DNA of 64,000 nt from Sisyra terminalis. Its lineage: Eukaryota > Arthropoda > Insecta > Neuroptera > Sisyridae. The notes beneath the pieces were generated by a model. It did no database searches and was not told the DNA's origin. It saw only the letters and a program-made list of their open reading frames with translations. The translations under genes and the position numbers were made by a program. The stretch spans positions 32,651,482 through 32,715,481 of the forward strand of contig OY292274.1 in the NCBI GenBank assembly GCA_958496175.1, given 5' to 3'. Positions 50,178 to 63,068 of this stretch are shown one piece after another (the stretch's first letter is position 1; each line of letters starts with the position of its first letter).

Positions 50178-52225
50178 GTAGACTGTTCGTTAAAATAAGT
50201 ATTATCGATTACTTACCTATTTTTTTTGCAATTTTCATCTATTAGATAAAACATACTTACCCGCGTATCTGATCCCATGTGTAGTTATTATAACCATCTA
50301 TTATAATTTTCGTAATTAAATTGATTAATAGCATTACAAAATTGCTACAAAAATGTGTTTATTATATATTATAATCACTTTATTACTTAGAATTCCAGAG
50401 TTGAGAAACTTTTTTGTCTGAAGTTTTAATTTATTACCAACAATGCTAATTTAAAACTAATAGTTTTGAAAATATTTTTTTAATATCTATAATCCGTACA
50501 AGTGTATAACTACAGAAATTAATCTTATACTAGTTCACTGTAAAAATTGGAACTATATATTGGGAAAATAAAAATAAGGTTAAATAATGTCTAAAACAAA
50601 ACATGGAAAACTTAGAAATAAATAAGTACCTACTTAATGTCAATAGAAACAAGTGGCGCATTTAAATTTAGATGATTATCTACATCAAGTATCAATCTTT
50701 TTGTTAAAGTAAAAATTTAAAATTCGTTATTGCTAGTATAGAGAAAATCTATGCAAGATAAAATGAGCTAGGAAAATTATACTTTTAAAAAAAATATCAT
50801 ATACGTAGGTACTAGATCATTGAGTGTCAACGATATAGAGCCGCGGAGCTTTTGTGTGATACAAGATTGTTCAAGTGCGCCGCAAAATTTTACGAATACA
50901 TTCATGACAATATATTGTAGATATAAAGTAAATTTTCATTCACAATTTTTGCCTTTTTATTGTAAAACTGTTGAATCAGTATTTCTGAAGTATTAGACGT
51001 ATAATCAAAAAGATTGGAAAATCACAAACGTGTGTTACATATGGAATGCTATGTAGGTTCGATAGTAAAATTTTGACGTCCACAAATATTTTTCGAAGTT
51101 TTTAATTATTATTAATAAAAAATAAATATTAATAGAATTAAAATATTTTTTTTGTTAAATACATTAAGCAACAGAAACAAATACTCCGAAAAATGAATGT
51201 TAACTGAGTTCGTATTACGTATACCAGTGATGGTGAACCTATGGCCCATGGGTCAGACACACGCAAATTTTTTAACTAACTTACGATGGCTAGGCAACTA
51301 TTTGTTTGTTATGTTTGTAGAATGATACTTGCATAGTACTTATATCGCCCCCTCTCTGTTTCACCTTGTGAGGTGCCAATGGGCGTCATGCATATTAGTG
51401 GCTCACGAGATAGTACCTACTAAAAAATATGAACAAAATTTGACCCATGTCTCTATTCTATACCTACACTGTAAAAAAATTGATTCTCAGGTTGAATTCC
51501 TTACGAGTTTGACTAATTTATCTTCAGTGAAATCTATTTTGCTTTATTCAATCCCAAACGGTTTGAATCAAGAATTTTATATTTCTTGTGTCAAGAAACA
51601 CGCATATTTGAATACAATGTCTAATACATTCACAACAATGGTAAGTGTAGTTGAGTGAACTCCCCTCCAAATTTCACATCAAAATTAGGGGATTTTATCT
51701 TTGTGTACCTAAGCTGCTCATGCGCATAACATGAAATGTTCAATACAGTTCCTTATAGTGCTGGATCACTATTGTCAATTATTGTTCATGCCGTTTATAA
51801 GAAAATATAAATACTATCCAAGAGTATCGGCAATAAATAAAAATTATTCCTTCTTCTCCATCTCTCTTTTGTTTTAAAATTGTCATTCATTAATTTTATT
51901 AGAAATTATATTGAAGTTTGGAAACGACCGTGCTCCGACCTAGGTTGTTGAAGTGAAAAAGTGAGTTGAAGAGAGATAGGGTTGCCGAGTCGAATACAGG
52001 ATCAAACTTGAATCCTCTATACTTTACCTCTGTGTTTTCTAAGCTATATTATCGATTTGAACCTATGAATTTTGCTTTTCATTTAACATTTTAACTTGTA
52101 AGTATACAACATTATTTATAAATTATTGTTTTAATAAGTGTAATAACATATTTTAATATTCATTAAAAAAATTTTAGCGGATAATTTGTGTTGAACGATT
52201 ATTACATGCATTGTATTTTATAAAA

Positions 52226-52444
52226 ATGGCTGATGACGCGGTCAAAGTATATTTAATGAGTTGGGAGTTCGAAAATTTTATGGATAGTTTTTGAGGTTTG
52301 TATATTATTTTTTAACAAATTAAAATATTTATATATTTATAAACTTTTATTATTTCTCCACGAACCGGTGTATCAGTCAAACAAAAAAATTATTGGAAAC
52401 CTACGTCAAAAGAAAGCCAGCGAAGATTTGCTGTTCATATTAAA
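52226..52444 (+). pseudogene. Frameshifted two-exon coding remnant
   Basis: MADDAVKVYLMSWEFENFMD runs from 52226 to a TGA at 52292, where loss of one T would continue the frame into a GT donor. Downstream, RTGVSVKQKNYWKPTSKESQ continuing RRFAVHIK ends at a GT donor at 52445. The first part resembles SAM-like N-terminal domains of repeat-derived insect proteins. Likely a transposon-derived or processed-gene fragment. Confidence 0.4.
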
Positions 52445-53374
52445 GTAAGTTATATTTATAATAATATATTTTATTTTATTCTAATAAATGATTAATTGTA
52501 TTTTTTATAGTATGGGCTAGGAGTTTTTAAAGTTCTTAAATATAGTACGGACTTATACTTTTAATTAAACAATTTAAGTTTACATATTTTGTTCTGTTTA
52601 AAAATATGTTATAATTATGTACATTTATTCTTAATAAAATATATAAAATGAAAACCAAATCAGCCTTTATTTAATAAATTATACCTACTTTCTAGCCAAG
52701 TATATTTTTATTTTTGAATAAAATTTAATTGAAACTATTTTTTTTTTTTGGTTGAAATATGTGTGCGAATTAAACCAAATATATAAAATTATTCATTCTA
52801 TTTCGTTTACATTTGAATTAAGTATAGTTATGTTTGAAAGAAGTATCCAAATTTTTAATCAAGTTTATATATTGTTTGAAATAAATATGATGGTGTTTTC
52901 GTCCAAAGAAATCGAAGTTGACTTAACGTCGCTAAGTTCTCCACTCAACTGAATGTTTCTTGGCCCAAGAAACATTTTGAAACTCGTATAGCGCTTGATT
53001 TAAAGATCATGCGCATTTCGCCGTATCCAAACTTGTAGCTCAATTTAACCAAACGAAAAGCGATTGAGATTAGTACGCTCTTTTTACGGTGTATATAACG
53101 CATTTGATCAACAAAAAGCGCAAAAATATAGATACATCCTTTTTTTTGATAATATCTTTATGAAATATGAAATTATTAATATCAACTAATTTTTCTATAA
53201 TTTATGCCAGTGTCACATTAAAACTTTTAGAAACTATATGAACAGTTTTAATTTAATATAAAAAATTTATAAATGTAATGTTTAAGATTTTTGAAGGAAC
53301 AATGTCAAAAGTTGTCAAAAGTCATTGAAATAGTTTAGTACCAGGTACCTGGGCAATTAATATTAGTTTACACT

Positions 53375-53609
53375 AGTGGTTCTTAACCTTCATGGAGGTA
53401 CTGATCTCCACCAGTTTCATATGAGCATTCACCGAAACCTTTTTAATTGAAAAATAAAATATGTTTTTTTCAAATTCAATCAAGCATTGGTATACCTATA
53501 TTCATATATTCAGGTGCACAAAATGACCAAAATCGTTAAGAATCTGCCGAACCCACGAGACTGACTCACCGAACCCGCGAAGTTCGATTGAATCTAGGTT
53601 AAGAACCAC
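53375..53609. mobile_element. hAT-type MITE, AGTGGTTCTTAACC ends, intact copy
   Basis: The left end AGTGGTTCTTAACCTTCATG and right end GGTTAAGAACCAC are terminal inverted repeats. The interior GAGACTGACTCACCGAACCC is shared with 18578-18799. About 235 bp; non-autonomous. Confidence 0.85.
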
Positions 53610-56476
53610 GGGCTTACAGTTTTGTTCAAAATTAATAAAAATAAAAATTTTAAATGGGTATATAATAAATATTTTAGAAATACTAAAAAGTTAATGATTA
53701 AAGAAGTTCTCTATCGAGTACAGAAGTACAGAAAAAACGAATTGATTTATGAACAGTTCATAAACCGCTTTAGACTTCATTTTTTACTGTACGACAGAAA
53801 GTTATTGACTGTTACCGAACTACCTAATGTTAGTGCTGTTTTTCACCAATTTTGTGGAATGTTTGATAATCTTTTTACCACCAAAAACTTTTAGGTACAG
53901 TTTTCAATCGCAAAGTGTTTACACATAAAAATTGTCATGAAAATATACCTATGACCTTGTTTTTTTTTTTGAAAAATTACAACTATATGTTCGTTGTATT
54001 ACTTAATGTTCAACAAACTTTTTTTAAAATTTTAATGAGTATAGGGATCAAGCGTTAAAAATGTTGTCCATTTTAACACAAAAATTATGCGAATTTTTAT
54101 TTAACTTCTTTAAAGGAGGCTGTTTTTTAAGAACAACTCTAAATATTAGAAAAATAATCAAAAAACATGATCATTTTTTAGTAAATAAAAAAATTAGAAC
54201 ATACCAATTTTGTAATGAATCAAAAAAAAAAAATCTCAGAGAATTATTTTATGGTTTCAGAGAATTTTATTTCATTATTTCACTATACACTATATTGTAA
54301 ATATACGTAAACTTAAGTATAAAAAATAAAGGTTTTTTATTTTTTGAATTTTAAATATAAATTTACACCTATCAGTGGATATAGTTAAAAAAATAGTAGT
54401 TTTAAATGTTAACAATGTTATTTATTTAAGTTAAAATACATTTAATTTATTAATATTTTAATTTTCATATTACATATATGAGCAAAATTGTAGGTCAAAA
54501 GCTTAATGCATCGTTTTATAATCAATAGTTTCGCATTGACTTGCATTTGTTGAATTTGAATTGAACAATTTTTGTTTTTCCTTTTATGAATTTCTTTCCA
54601 TTCATGCAATGACATCAGTCAATGTTAATAACCATGCAAACTATTAATAATAAATAATCATAATTATCGTTGACATCTGTTATGAATTGTTAAAGACTTA
54701 TGATTAATTGATCTAATAACGCATCAATTCTGAAGGTTAGTTAGTTAGGTAGGTCGAATACCCTATAAATAGTATATTTTTTTTTTCTTTGATTAACTCA
54801 AAGATTTTTAGGCTTTAGCTTATGAAAAATAAATAAACATTCATATTGTAAATCGTGATTGTTATAAATTTAATAATTAATCACTATGAATGCGAAATAT
54901 AAAATACAATCAAAGTTTAAAATTTGCGAGAATTTATATATTCGTACGTATGTACATCTAATTCTTTTTTTACACGATAGATACATTCCCAAAAAATTCG
55001 TATTTAAACTAAACAATTGGTGTAAAGAGTGTTTTATTTTCTTTGTACCTCGTGCTAAATCAACCGCGTGTAAAAAAAGGAATTAAGTGTATGTACATTT
55101 ATTTTTTATCGGTATATTTACGTCTCTTATAATCGATCAACTTTCAAAAGAATAATTTAATTAAGACAAACAATTGAAATAACTTTAGGCATGTACATAT
55201 CGTTTATATTCGTACAATTTTCTTTAAGAATCGACAGATGTAAAATATCGAAAAAGGAAATGCCCATGGCCCATAATAATGAAACTTTACAAGAATTTAT
55301 TTTTTAACCTTCTACCTTATATTTTCGGTTTAGAACTGGTGTTCCACGAAAAAAATTGTTTGAAATTCTGGTACCTCTTAAATTTTCTACCACTTGAAAG
55401 TAGTTATTCATGATAAAAACTTACCTATATATCGACATTTCAGAACCCATTTGTCGCTACAAATATTCCTATGCTGTAATTAGAAGGTAATTATCAATAA
55501 TGAGTGATGCCATTGATATTGATGTACTCAAGATATTAGATATAGAGAACAGTTTTATAAATATTTACTTCTTTATTCCAATATTGATATAATATGCAAC
55601 ATGCAACGGGTTATGCAACAATTTTAAGAACCATTTATTGCATTAGTTGGTAAAAGCATTCTAAAATACATTAGAAATGGAAATTAAATAATATTAAAAC
55701 CCAGTTTTAAGTTCTTTCACATTTAATTAAGTTCATAAGGCATCTTCCCATCGGTAAACTTACTATTTAATTATTGTTGAGAAAATATTCTCGTGAACTA
55801 ATTTTAACCACATAATCTTATGTTTGATAAGAGTTGAACTAACACAATTTGGTAGGGTTTCATTAGGTCTCTATTCGTTCGCTATCTGAAATGTCGTCAA
55901 CTCTTTTTTACATACATACGCTTATGTACTTAAAAAGAATAAACAAATGAATTAATCGAATAGCAAACCTATACAAATAGGAAAACGGCCTTAATGACTA
56001 AATATGGAAACTACGTTGTGGAAAATTCGGTATTTAAAAATAGTTATAAGGATAACTAATAGTCTAACACTTCTTTGTTCTCAATTCTTTAAGTGCAACT
56101 TACTGATTCACCGATTAATGCACAATAAACATATGCGCACCATAAAATCGCTAATTAATTTCCAACAAAAAGAATCGCGTAAATAAACTGTGCTAACTCA
56201 GTAACTGTACTGATCAATTAACATGTAGCCAAGTGATCACATGTACTCTAAATAAAGTATTAGCTACACTGAAGCATACTGGATAAGACATAACAGAACA
56301 AACCATCAGTTGTGTAGGGAACGGAGTTACCAGAACTCAGACACCAGCAAGTCTAAGTACACTTAACTATCAAGAGTCTTATACTGTATTCCTTACATAT
56401 TAAGGGCGATTTTATCGCCGCGCATTGTCTATCATGCAAATGTCGAGTCACGGACTTACCCATTTTTTTCGGTTTA

Positions 56477-56686
56477 CTAGCACGTTCGATTTCCCGCGTG
56501 GTTGATTTCTTCCCTAACGTGCCATCTATCCCTGGTAAAATTCTTCAAATTAGGGCAGTCCATTCCTTGTTTTAATGACTTCAGTATAACTATTCGTCTT
56601 CTTCCTCATTTTTGGGGACCTTTCAGTTCTCCTTCTACAACATAAAGTATGAATCCTTTTTCTCTTAGAATGTGATTCATCCAGTT
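56477..56686 (-). pseudogene. C-terminal remnant of a non-LTR retrotransposon reverse transcriptase ORF
   Basis: One minus-strand frame reads NWMNHILREKGFILYVVEGE, then LKGPQK, a TGA, GRRRIVILKSLKQGMDC and FTRDRWHVREEIN, then TAG. This is the usual tail of LINE ORF2 proteins (GH-hLR ... EG-h-GK-GRGR-R ... DR-W). The TGA replaces a codon in the basic GRGR-type block. No reverse transcriptase core was found next to it. Confidence 0.65.
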
Positions 56687-57525
56687 AGCTTTCCTGACTT
56701 AGCCACGCTGATTGAATATATAACTTAAGGAGCGCAATAACTCATTTTCAAGAATAATTAGCAGATGTGGAAAACTTATACGATTGTACTTAATTGTTCT
56801 GTTTAACTGCATTATAGAAAAAAAAGTACAAAAATAACATCATAATTTCTATTACTTTAAATTGCAATGGTACACCAGTATCTACGTAGAACAATGTGTA
56901 GTTTGATGATTAAAAAGTTAACAGATAGTCAATTGGGTCTCTATGGATGTACCCCATTTCATGCCCAGGTGATCCAAGAGAGTTGAGGTGGCAACAAGTC
57001 AAGGTTTAGCAATCATATAGTACATGAGAGGCAAATAATGGAGACTACCCTAAACAATCATTGAACAATAATAGTTTAAACTTTTGTACCCTGGAGATAG
57101 AAGTCAAAAGATGTATGGAAATTTTGGAATTGGAACTTTTGGAGTACCTAACTTGCATACAATCTTTCGTGGCAATTTTACAAGCCCTTTATAGCTATCT
57201 ACTTCCAGGAATGCAACTGTTTTTAGAAATATGAAGGTATAAAGCCAACACTGAATCATGTTTTTGTAATTTACAATTAAAATCACGATTTTAACGAATT
57301 GAAATAAATATTAATAATTAAATTCAAAATAATGGGTTTTAAGCATTATTATCCTTACAAAAAAAAAAGACTTTGGTTCTATAAAACTTATCTTGCAGTG
57401 GAGTATAACTCGCTATTATAGACAACTTATAAAAAAAAAATCGGTGTATAGAAGCAACTATATAAATCACTTTAAAAGAAGTGTATTTTAATTTACCGAC
57501 TATTGATGGAAGTTAAACATATAGA

Positions 57526-58354
57526 TTAGGGTGTTTTTTTTTTTGGGACTATTTTTTTTTTGCTCCCATGCCGAAATTTTGTTGGACGTACTTCAAAAAA
57601 AAATCCCTGAAAGTTGGAGCTTTTAATATTAATATTAAGTACTCGCTCACAGCGTGTGAATATTTTCCATTTAAAATACACGTAAACTTTAATTTTTTTT
57701 TTTAAAATTTTTATAACTCAGTGGCATTTTATGGTATCACCTCGCTCAAAGTCGGGATTTTTTTACAATTGTATGCTCTACAAAAGTGCCTATTGCGGCA
57801 AAATCGTAATTTACACGGGCGAGGTAGTACGGGTCACTAAACCTAGATTTTTCATATATTTCTTGTTTTTCTCTCAGTAGCTCATGAATTACAAGACCTA
57901 TAGAAAAAATGTAAAAGTCAAATTTATAGGAAATTTAATTTCCTATAAAAAAGTTCCAGAAAACCAAATTGCTAAGATCGATATTTCTCGAGATATTGAG
58001 CCTTGAATTTCTCTTACTATAACATTTTTATGGATTATTGAGTAAAATTTAAGAAAATATTGATTTTTTATTTCTTATTAAAAATTATTAAAAATAGGCA
58101 CTTTTGTAGAGCATACAATTGTAAAAAAATCCCGACTTTGAGCGAGGCGATACCATAAAATGCCGCTGAGCTATAAAAATTTAAAAAAAAAATCAATGTT
58201 TACGTGTATTTAAATGGAAAATATTCACACGCTGTGAGCGAGTACTTAATATTAATATTAAGAGCTCAAACTTTCAGGGAATTTTTTTTGAAGTATTTCC
58301 AACAAAATTACGGCATGGGAGCAAAAAAAAATAGTCCCAAAAAAAACACCCTAA
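57526..58354. mobile_element. Large foldback element with ~265-bp inverted arms
   Basis: The left arm (57526-57795, starting TTAGGGTGTTTTTTTTTTTG) is repeated in reverse complement at about 58093-58354, with only scattered mismatches. Shared blocks include TTAATATTAATATTAAGTAC, CACAGCGTGTGAATATTTTC and ACAATTGTATGCTCTACAAA. The loop is about 297 bp. No transposase; a MITE or foldback transposon. Confidence 0.9.
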
Positions 58355-58623
58355 TATAGGTATCTATATGAATTGTATGATTCTGAAGGATTGTTAAGGC
58401 TTTAAAATTGCAAGTATTTTTGTCTGGAGTTGTGTTTTGATTTCATTTACAGATAAAATAATATGTAGCATATATCGTAGTTATAAAAATTACCATTTTT
58501 AAGGTATGAAAAGTTCTAACCTGCAGCTCATTTGTTTTTGTACTGTATACTTACTAAGATAATCACAGAAAATTGTAGGAATAGGATATACAATATTTAT
58601 TTATTTTTTTTTTTTTTGTTAAG

Positions 58624-58868
58624 GTCAACGTCGAGTGGTAGTTCTATAAATTCACCAGTAGCGTCTACGGGCGGTGGAAGTTCAGCGGGAGGCTTAGTTG
58701 GCGGAGGCGGTGGTTCAGCGGGAAGTATGGCGAACGCATACGCAACAGCCGGACAGTTCGCGGCAGGAGCACAATATTGCAGTCCTGCGGATACAATGGG
58801 CCTTGGGCCCCATTATTCAACCCCTCATGGTTGGTACCAGAGCACGGCCGCTGATCCCCGCTTCGCAA
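58624..58868 (+). CDS. scro: scarecrow / NKX2-1-like, second coding exon
   Basis: The acceptor is TTGTTAAG at 58616-58623 after a T run; the donor is gtgagt at 58869. The exon joins exon 1 in phase through a split Arg codon (AG|G). It encodes a Gly/Ser-rich stretch, then AQYCSPADTMGLGPHYSTPH followed by GWYQSTAADPRFA, which matches the conserved block before the homeodomain in scro/NKX2-1. It ends in phase 1, to join an ISRLMG-type segment expected in the next exon, outside the window. Confidence 0.92.
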
Positions 58869-60085
58869 GTGAGTCCCATTTAGGTAGCGATTGTTACCCT
58901 TTACTTTTTTATTATCTACTAAAATTTAATTGCAACAATAATGTAAATTTCAGAAAGTATTTAGTCATTTCCAATCTCAATGTAAGATATATCTACAGCT
59001 AGTATTTAGGATATCGGTACTTATGAAAATCTCATAATCTATTGTTATCATAATGTTATATATTTAAAAAGTATAGTTAACTGTTCAATACAAAGAACGA
59101 TATGACGGATATGACCGCTTTTAGTTCTCAAAGTTAAGTTTTTCACACAAAAATATGTCAAATTATAGTGTACATACCTACCGACCCAATAACAATCTGA
59201 TCATATTCACTAAAATCACGGTTCCCTGTAATTAGATATTTAAGGCGTGCGTAGCATAAAGATGAGAGGCTTGAACTTGTTATTGATACCCAAATTACGT
59301 CATAAAGGATTCCAGTAACATATCCGCAACAATTAGTTCTGACATTTGATACTTTCATATAAGGACGATGTTCTTATGCGTATATGTGTATTTTATAGAT
59401 ACCTACTCAAATATTGTAGTCCGCACTTCATATATCAATTGCGTAATTGGTAGGCTGCCTTTAAAAACTGGAAAATGACTTTATAATTTTATGTATATCT
59501 ACAGGAACATAATGATTTTTAAAATTAAATTTCTTCTCAAGTGGTCTGAAATTCAATAGGTATACTAGATGGTTTAATATCAAACATTTCATTTGATGTA
59601 AAAAACATATTTGAAATATAAACCAATGTAATTACGAATACAGTAGAAGAAAGTTTTAGAAGTTGAAAAAGAAAAAAAATATTCGCAGAAAATTTCTTCT
59701 TGGCATAGAATGTTGAACAAATATCATCAATATAGGATCGAGTTACTTTCTAGCGGGTGAAAATATAAATAACAGCGGCATTTAGGGGATGAAAATGTTG
59801 GTTTGTGTTAAGCCTCGAACAAGAAACCGATATTTTAAGGATTCACACATGAAATGTTTCTTTAGCTTGAAGCTGTGGTATATTAACACCGTGGAATGTG
59901 TTTGTTATTTTATACTCTTTTCATACTTACCATACTGTTTAGTATCTACTTCTAGGAAAATGTCAATGTCACGTTGATATATTTCGAAAAAAGGTTACAT
60001 TTTATTTCGCTATAATCGTCGTCCATCAAATCATCAAAATTATAATGGTACAAATAAATAAGGAAATAATTTCTTGATGGTTCTT

Positions 60086-60364
60086 TTCCAGAGTTAGTTT
60101 ATAATTATTTATGCTACATGTGGGATAAGTAGCAAATAATTTGACAGTCGTGCTTTGCGACATGAGCGTAAGGTTTATGGGGCATTCGTATGAAGACGAG
60201 TGTGGCAGATGTCGCAACGAGCCGTTAGGCGAGTTGCGATAGCCACACGAGTCTTCATTCGAATGCCCCATAAACCTGACAGCGAATGTCGTAATCACGA
60301 CTGTCATATTTGTTACTTATCCCACCAGTAGCATACAATAATTTTTACAACTACTGCTCTGGAA
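60086..60364. mobile_element. Near-perfect foldback element, 279 bp
   Basis: The arms run from TTCCAGAG at 60086 to CTCTGGAA at 60357-60364. They include GTGGGATAAGTA, GACAGTCGTG and GGTTTATGGGGCATTCGTAT with its inverse. It is more G+C-rich than its surroundings. Confidence 0.85.
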
Positions 60365-61864
60365 GTTGAATTTGAGAGAAATGGGATAATTTTAAAAATT
60401 ATTTTTCCTATTATTTCAAATTTTAATTTTATTGCATAAAAAAAACGACAAAAAGTAAGTTATTGTCGCGGCATCAAATGGCGTTTCAGTAGTCTAATAA
60501 AGTGAGAAAGATAGAGCGAGTCAAGTACAGACTGTGTTCGTAAGGTTATATTTCTATAGTCGTATAGTTTAGGTGGAATCTGTGCAGTTATGTCATATTT
60601 AACCGAACATGTGCGTTTATGAAACACATATAATCAAGTATGCGATTATTGTGTATTTTGAAGGTGACATACAGCGCTCGAAAAGTCAACTTCCAGAGCA
60701 GGCGTTGTAAAAATAACTATTATATTGTCTTTGTTTTTTTTTGTTTTTTAATATTAATATTTGTGCAACATGTTTCATCGGTTTCCCGATTTTTTCAAGT
60801 ACTTAAATCTTAATTAAATTGGTAATAGTAGCTACCAGAAGAAGTCGGGAAATCGATGAATCGTGTTTTACAAAAGTAAAAATTGAAAACAAAATCCCAA
60901 AAGAATGAGAAAATTAATAAAGATAAGGAAACAATAATTTCATATATTATTTTTTCAATTCAAAAAATCTAAAGAAGGTATAGTAAACAGTTTAATCGAA
61001 TTTTACACTTAAGAAATGAATAAGAAGTCATTTTTTTTGACTTTTTTAAAATCGTGAGAATTTACTTCTCTCAATATTTTCGTTTGCGTTTCCAAACTGA
61101 ATATTTTATTATTTTAATAGTTATTAGGGTGTAAATGTTTAAAGTTCAAACATTATTTTAACATTAGAACGACAATTTGTTTTAGGTAAGTTGTAGGTAA
61201 TGAAAAATGAATAAATATTATATGTCTAAAGAAAGGTTAGTAGAAGAAAATTGAGAATTTAAATCATTATTATTTTTTGGTAGGAACAAATTATAAATAG
61301 ATCTTATAACAATATTTACTTTCAGTATGTATTTAAACGCCACGAAACCGCCGTGTTAAGGCATTTTTCTTTATAGTGATTATTGAATAAAATTATTTTC
61401 TGACAAAAAAGTTTTGCTTTCATCGCAAAAATCTTATACTATTGTTTACCAGTTCTCACGATCAACATTTCAAATTCGTCTTTTATTTTACCTCAGTAAA
61501 AAGAACTTTTGTTAAACTTTTTTTTTTATATATGACCAAGTTTGAAATTTGGCGGAGATACAGATAATCTATATCATAGTAAATCATGGTAAATGTAAGT
61601 GATATGTACTCGTATAAGTACAAATCTAATATTTTCAAAAATTTATTATTTAGAGGATATGGTATAAAAATTTACATGGTTGTAACATATTCGTATGTAT
61701 GAAGATTAACATCATAATTTTTTAATGAAATTGGTAAAAACAGACTCAATGTTGTTGGCTTCAACGCAATAAAGAATTTTTTTCCAAAATGAGTAGTTTT
61801 TGATTATTTTAAAACTTCAATAAAACATACGGAACAAAATATTTTAACTCTTAAAGGCCTCTCC

Positions 61865-61950
61865 ACTACTGGTAAGTGTTGGTTTTTATGAACCCTAGAG
61901 TCGCTAAAGACCTTAATAGTAATAAAATAACGGTAAATAATAATTATAAT
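61865..61950 (+). repeat. SINE fragment
   Basis: Plus-strand match to the middle and tail of the array family: ACCCTAGAGTCGCTAAAGAC, then CTTAATAGTAATAAAATAACGG-like sequence. The tRNA-like head survives only as CCACTACTGGTAAGTGTTGG. Confidence 0.55.
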
Positions 61951-62372
61951 AAAAAATATGTTTTAATTAAAAACATCAATTATCATGTAAGAATGATATC
62001 AGTTTTAATGAGTTTTGGATAAAACTTATTTCTAAATAATCATGAAACTAATTTTTACCTTAGTGAAATAGAACTATAGAACTTTTCTCTAGAGTCTAGA
62101 GCATACTTTGGTTTACTGAAAATAATTTTAACGTTCTTTGCTCCATAAAATGGCTTAAAACTGAACTGATAAATGTTAACTTTGGAAAAATTCCTCTATT
62201 CATAATCATTTTGAACCAAATTTGATCAATTTTTTTTAAAAAATCTTCGTGTTTTAACCATAAAAACGTTTGTCTTATATGCCATCAAAAAGTTTTTGTG
62301 GGACAAGTGAAAGTTTAATGAGCTTTCGCATATAAGATAAATTGATTAAATTTCTGTTTTTACTGTTGTTCG

Positions 62373-62575
62373 AGTAGTTAAGGCGGCTACTTTAAAACTG
62401 GTAAGTTTATTTTGTTGTTTTTTACTGTCGCTTTATAACTACCAAGGTTTTTAGTGACTTTAGGGTTAATAGAAACTCGTAAGTAGAGAAATATTGAAAA
62501 TTTGTTCGATGCGAGAATCGAACCCAGCACCTGCCAGTTTTGGAGCGGCCACTTTGACCACTCAGGTACCACTAC
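62373..62575 (-). repeat. tRNA-derived SINE copy with a second, inverted partial head
   Basis: At 62425-62575 the minus-strand SINE retains AGAATCGAACCCAGCACCTG (B-box complement) and GGAGCGGCCACTTTGACCAC. Just upstream, 62370-62408 (CGAGTAGTTAAGGCGGCTAC, AAAACTGGTAAG) is a partial head in the opposite direction. Confidence 0.7.
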
Positions 62576-63068
62576 TATGTGGTTGGTTTAAATTATTATT
62601 TACTTAACTATTGATTAGTTGATAATTGTTCAATTATTATTTATTTAAGTTATTTAATTTAATGTACATGCGATTTTTTTTAGGGAAAACCTTATAAAAC
62701 AAAATTACTATAAGTATTCTTTTTTAATATTTTAAATACAGAACTCTAATTGTTGAGTAATTTCAAAATAATGTCCTCTCCCTTCATATCATGAAAAAAC
62801 CCCAAAAAGGAGCAATACCATTCCAACTGGCTTAAAATTTAATGTTTTGTATTATGTAGAAATAGTTAACTCAAAAAGATTGAGCTTTTGGCTCTGAATT
62901 AAAAATTAAAGATAAGTTTTAAAAAAAAAATATGAAACTCTTTGCTCAAAAGGCGTTAGAAACTAAGAGAGGAAAATCGATAACTTCATATACTATTCTT
63001 GTTATAATCAGCCAAATAAAAAAGCATCTAAAAACTTTTAAATAAAATAAAACGCGTAAATTTAAGGA

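Larger units (their letters stand above)
48205..58623 (+). other. scro intron 1 (10.4 kb)
   Basis: A GT-AG intron in phase 2. It contains a possible TIR element (48676-49122), an interspersed repeat (49140-49388), a MITE (49701-50177), a transposon-end-like sequence at 51224, a decayed coding fragment (52226-52444), a hAT-type MITE (53375-53609), a LINE remnant on the minus strand (56477-56686) and a large foldback (57526-58354). No independent host gene was found in it. Confidence 0.8.

Noticed and set aside
51329..51658. 109-codon plus-strand ORF in scro intron 1
   Set aside because: No known domain, no conserved context, and adjacent to a transposon-end-like sequence.
53622..53894. 90-codon plus-strand ORF rich in Lys/Asn/Phe
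   Set aside because: Composition matches A+T-rich random sequence; no motif recognised.
58665..58883. Other-frame ORFs over scro exon 2
   Set aside because: Shadows of the Gly/Ser-rich coding exon, whose frame joins exon 1 and matches NKX2-1.
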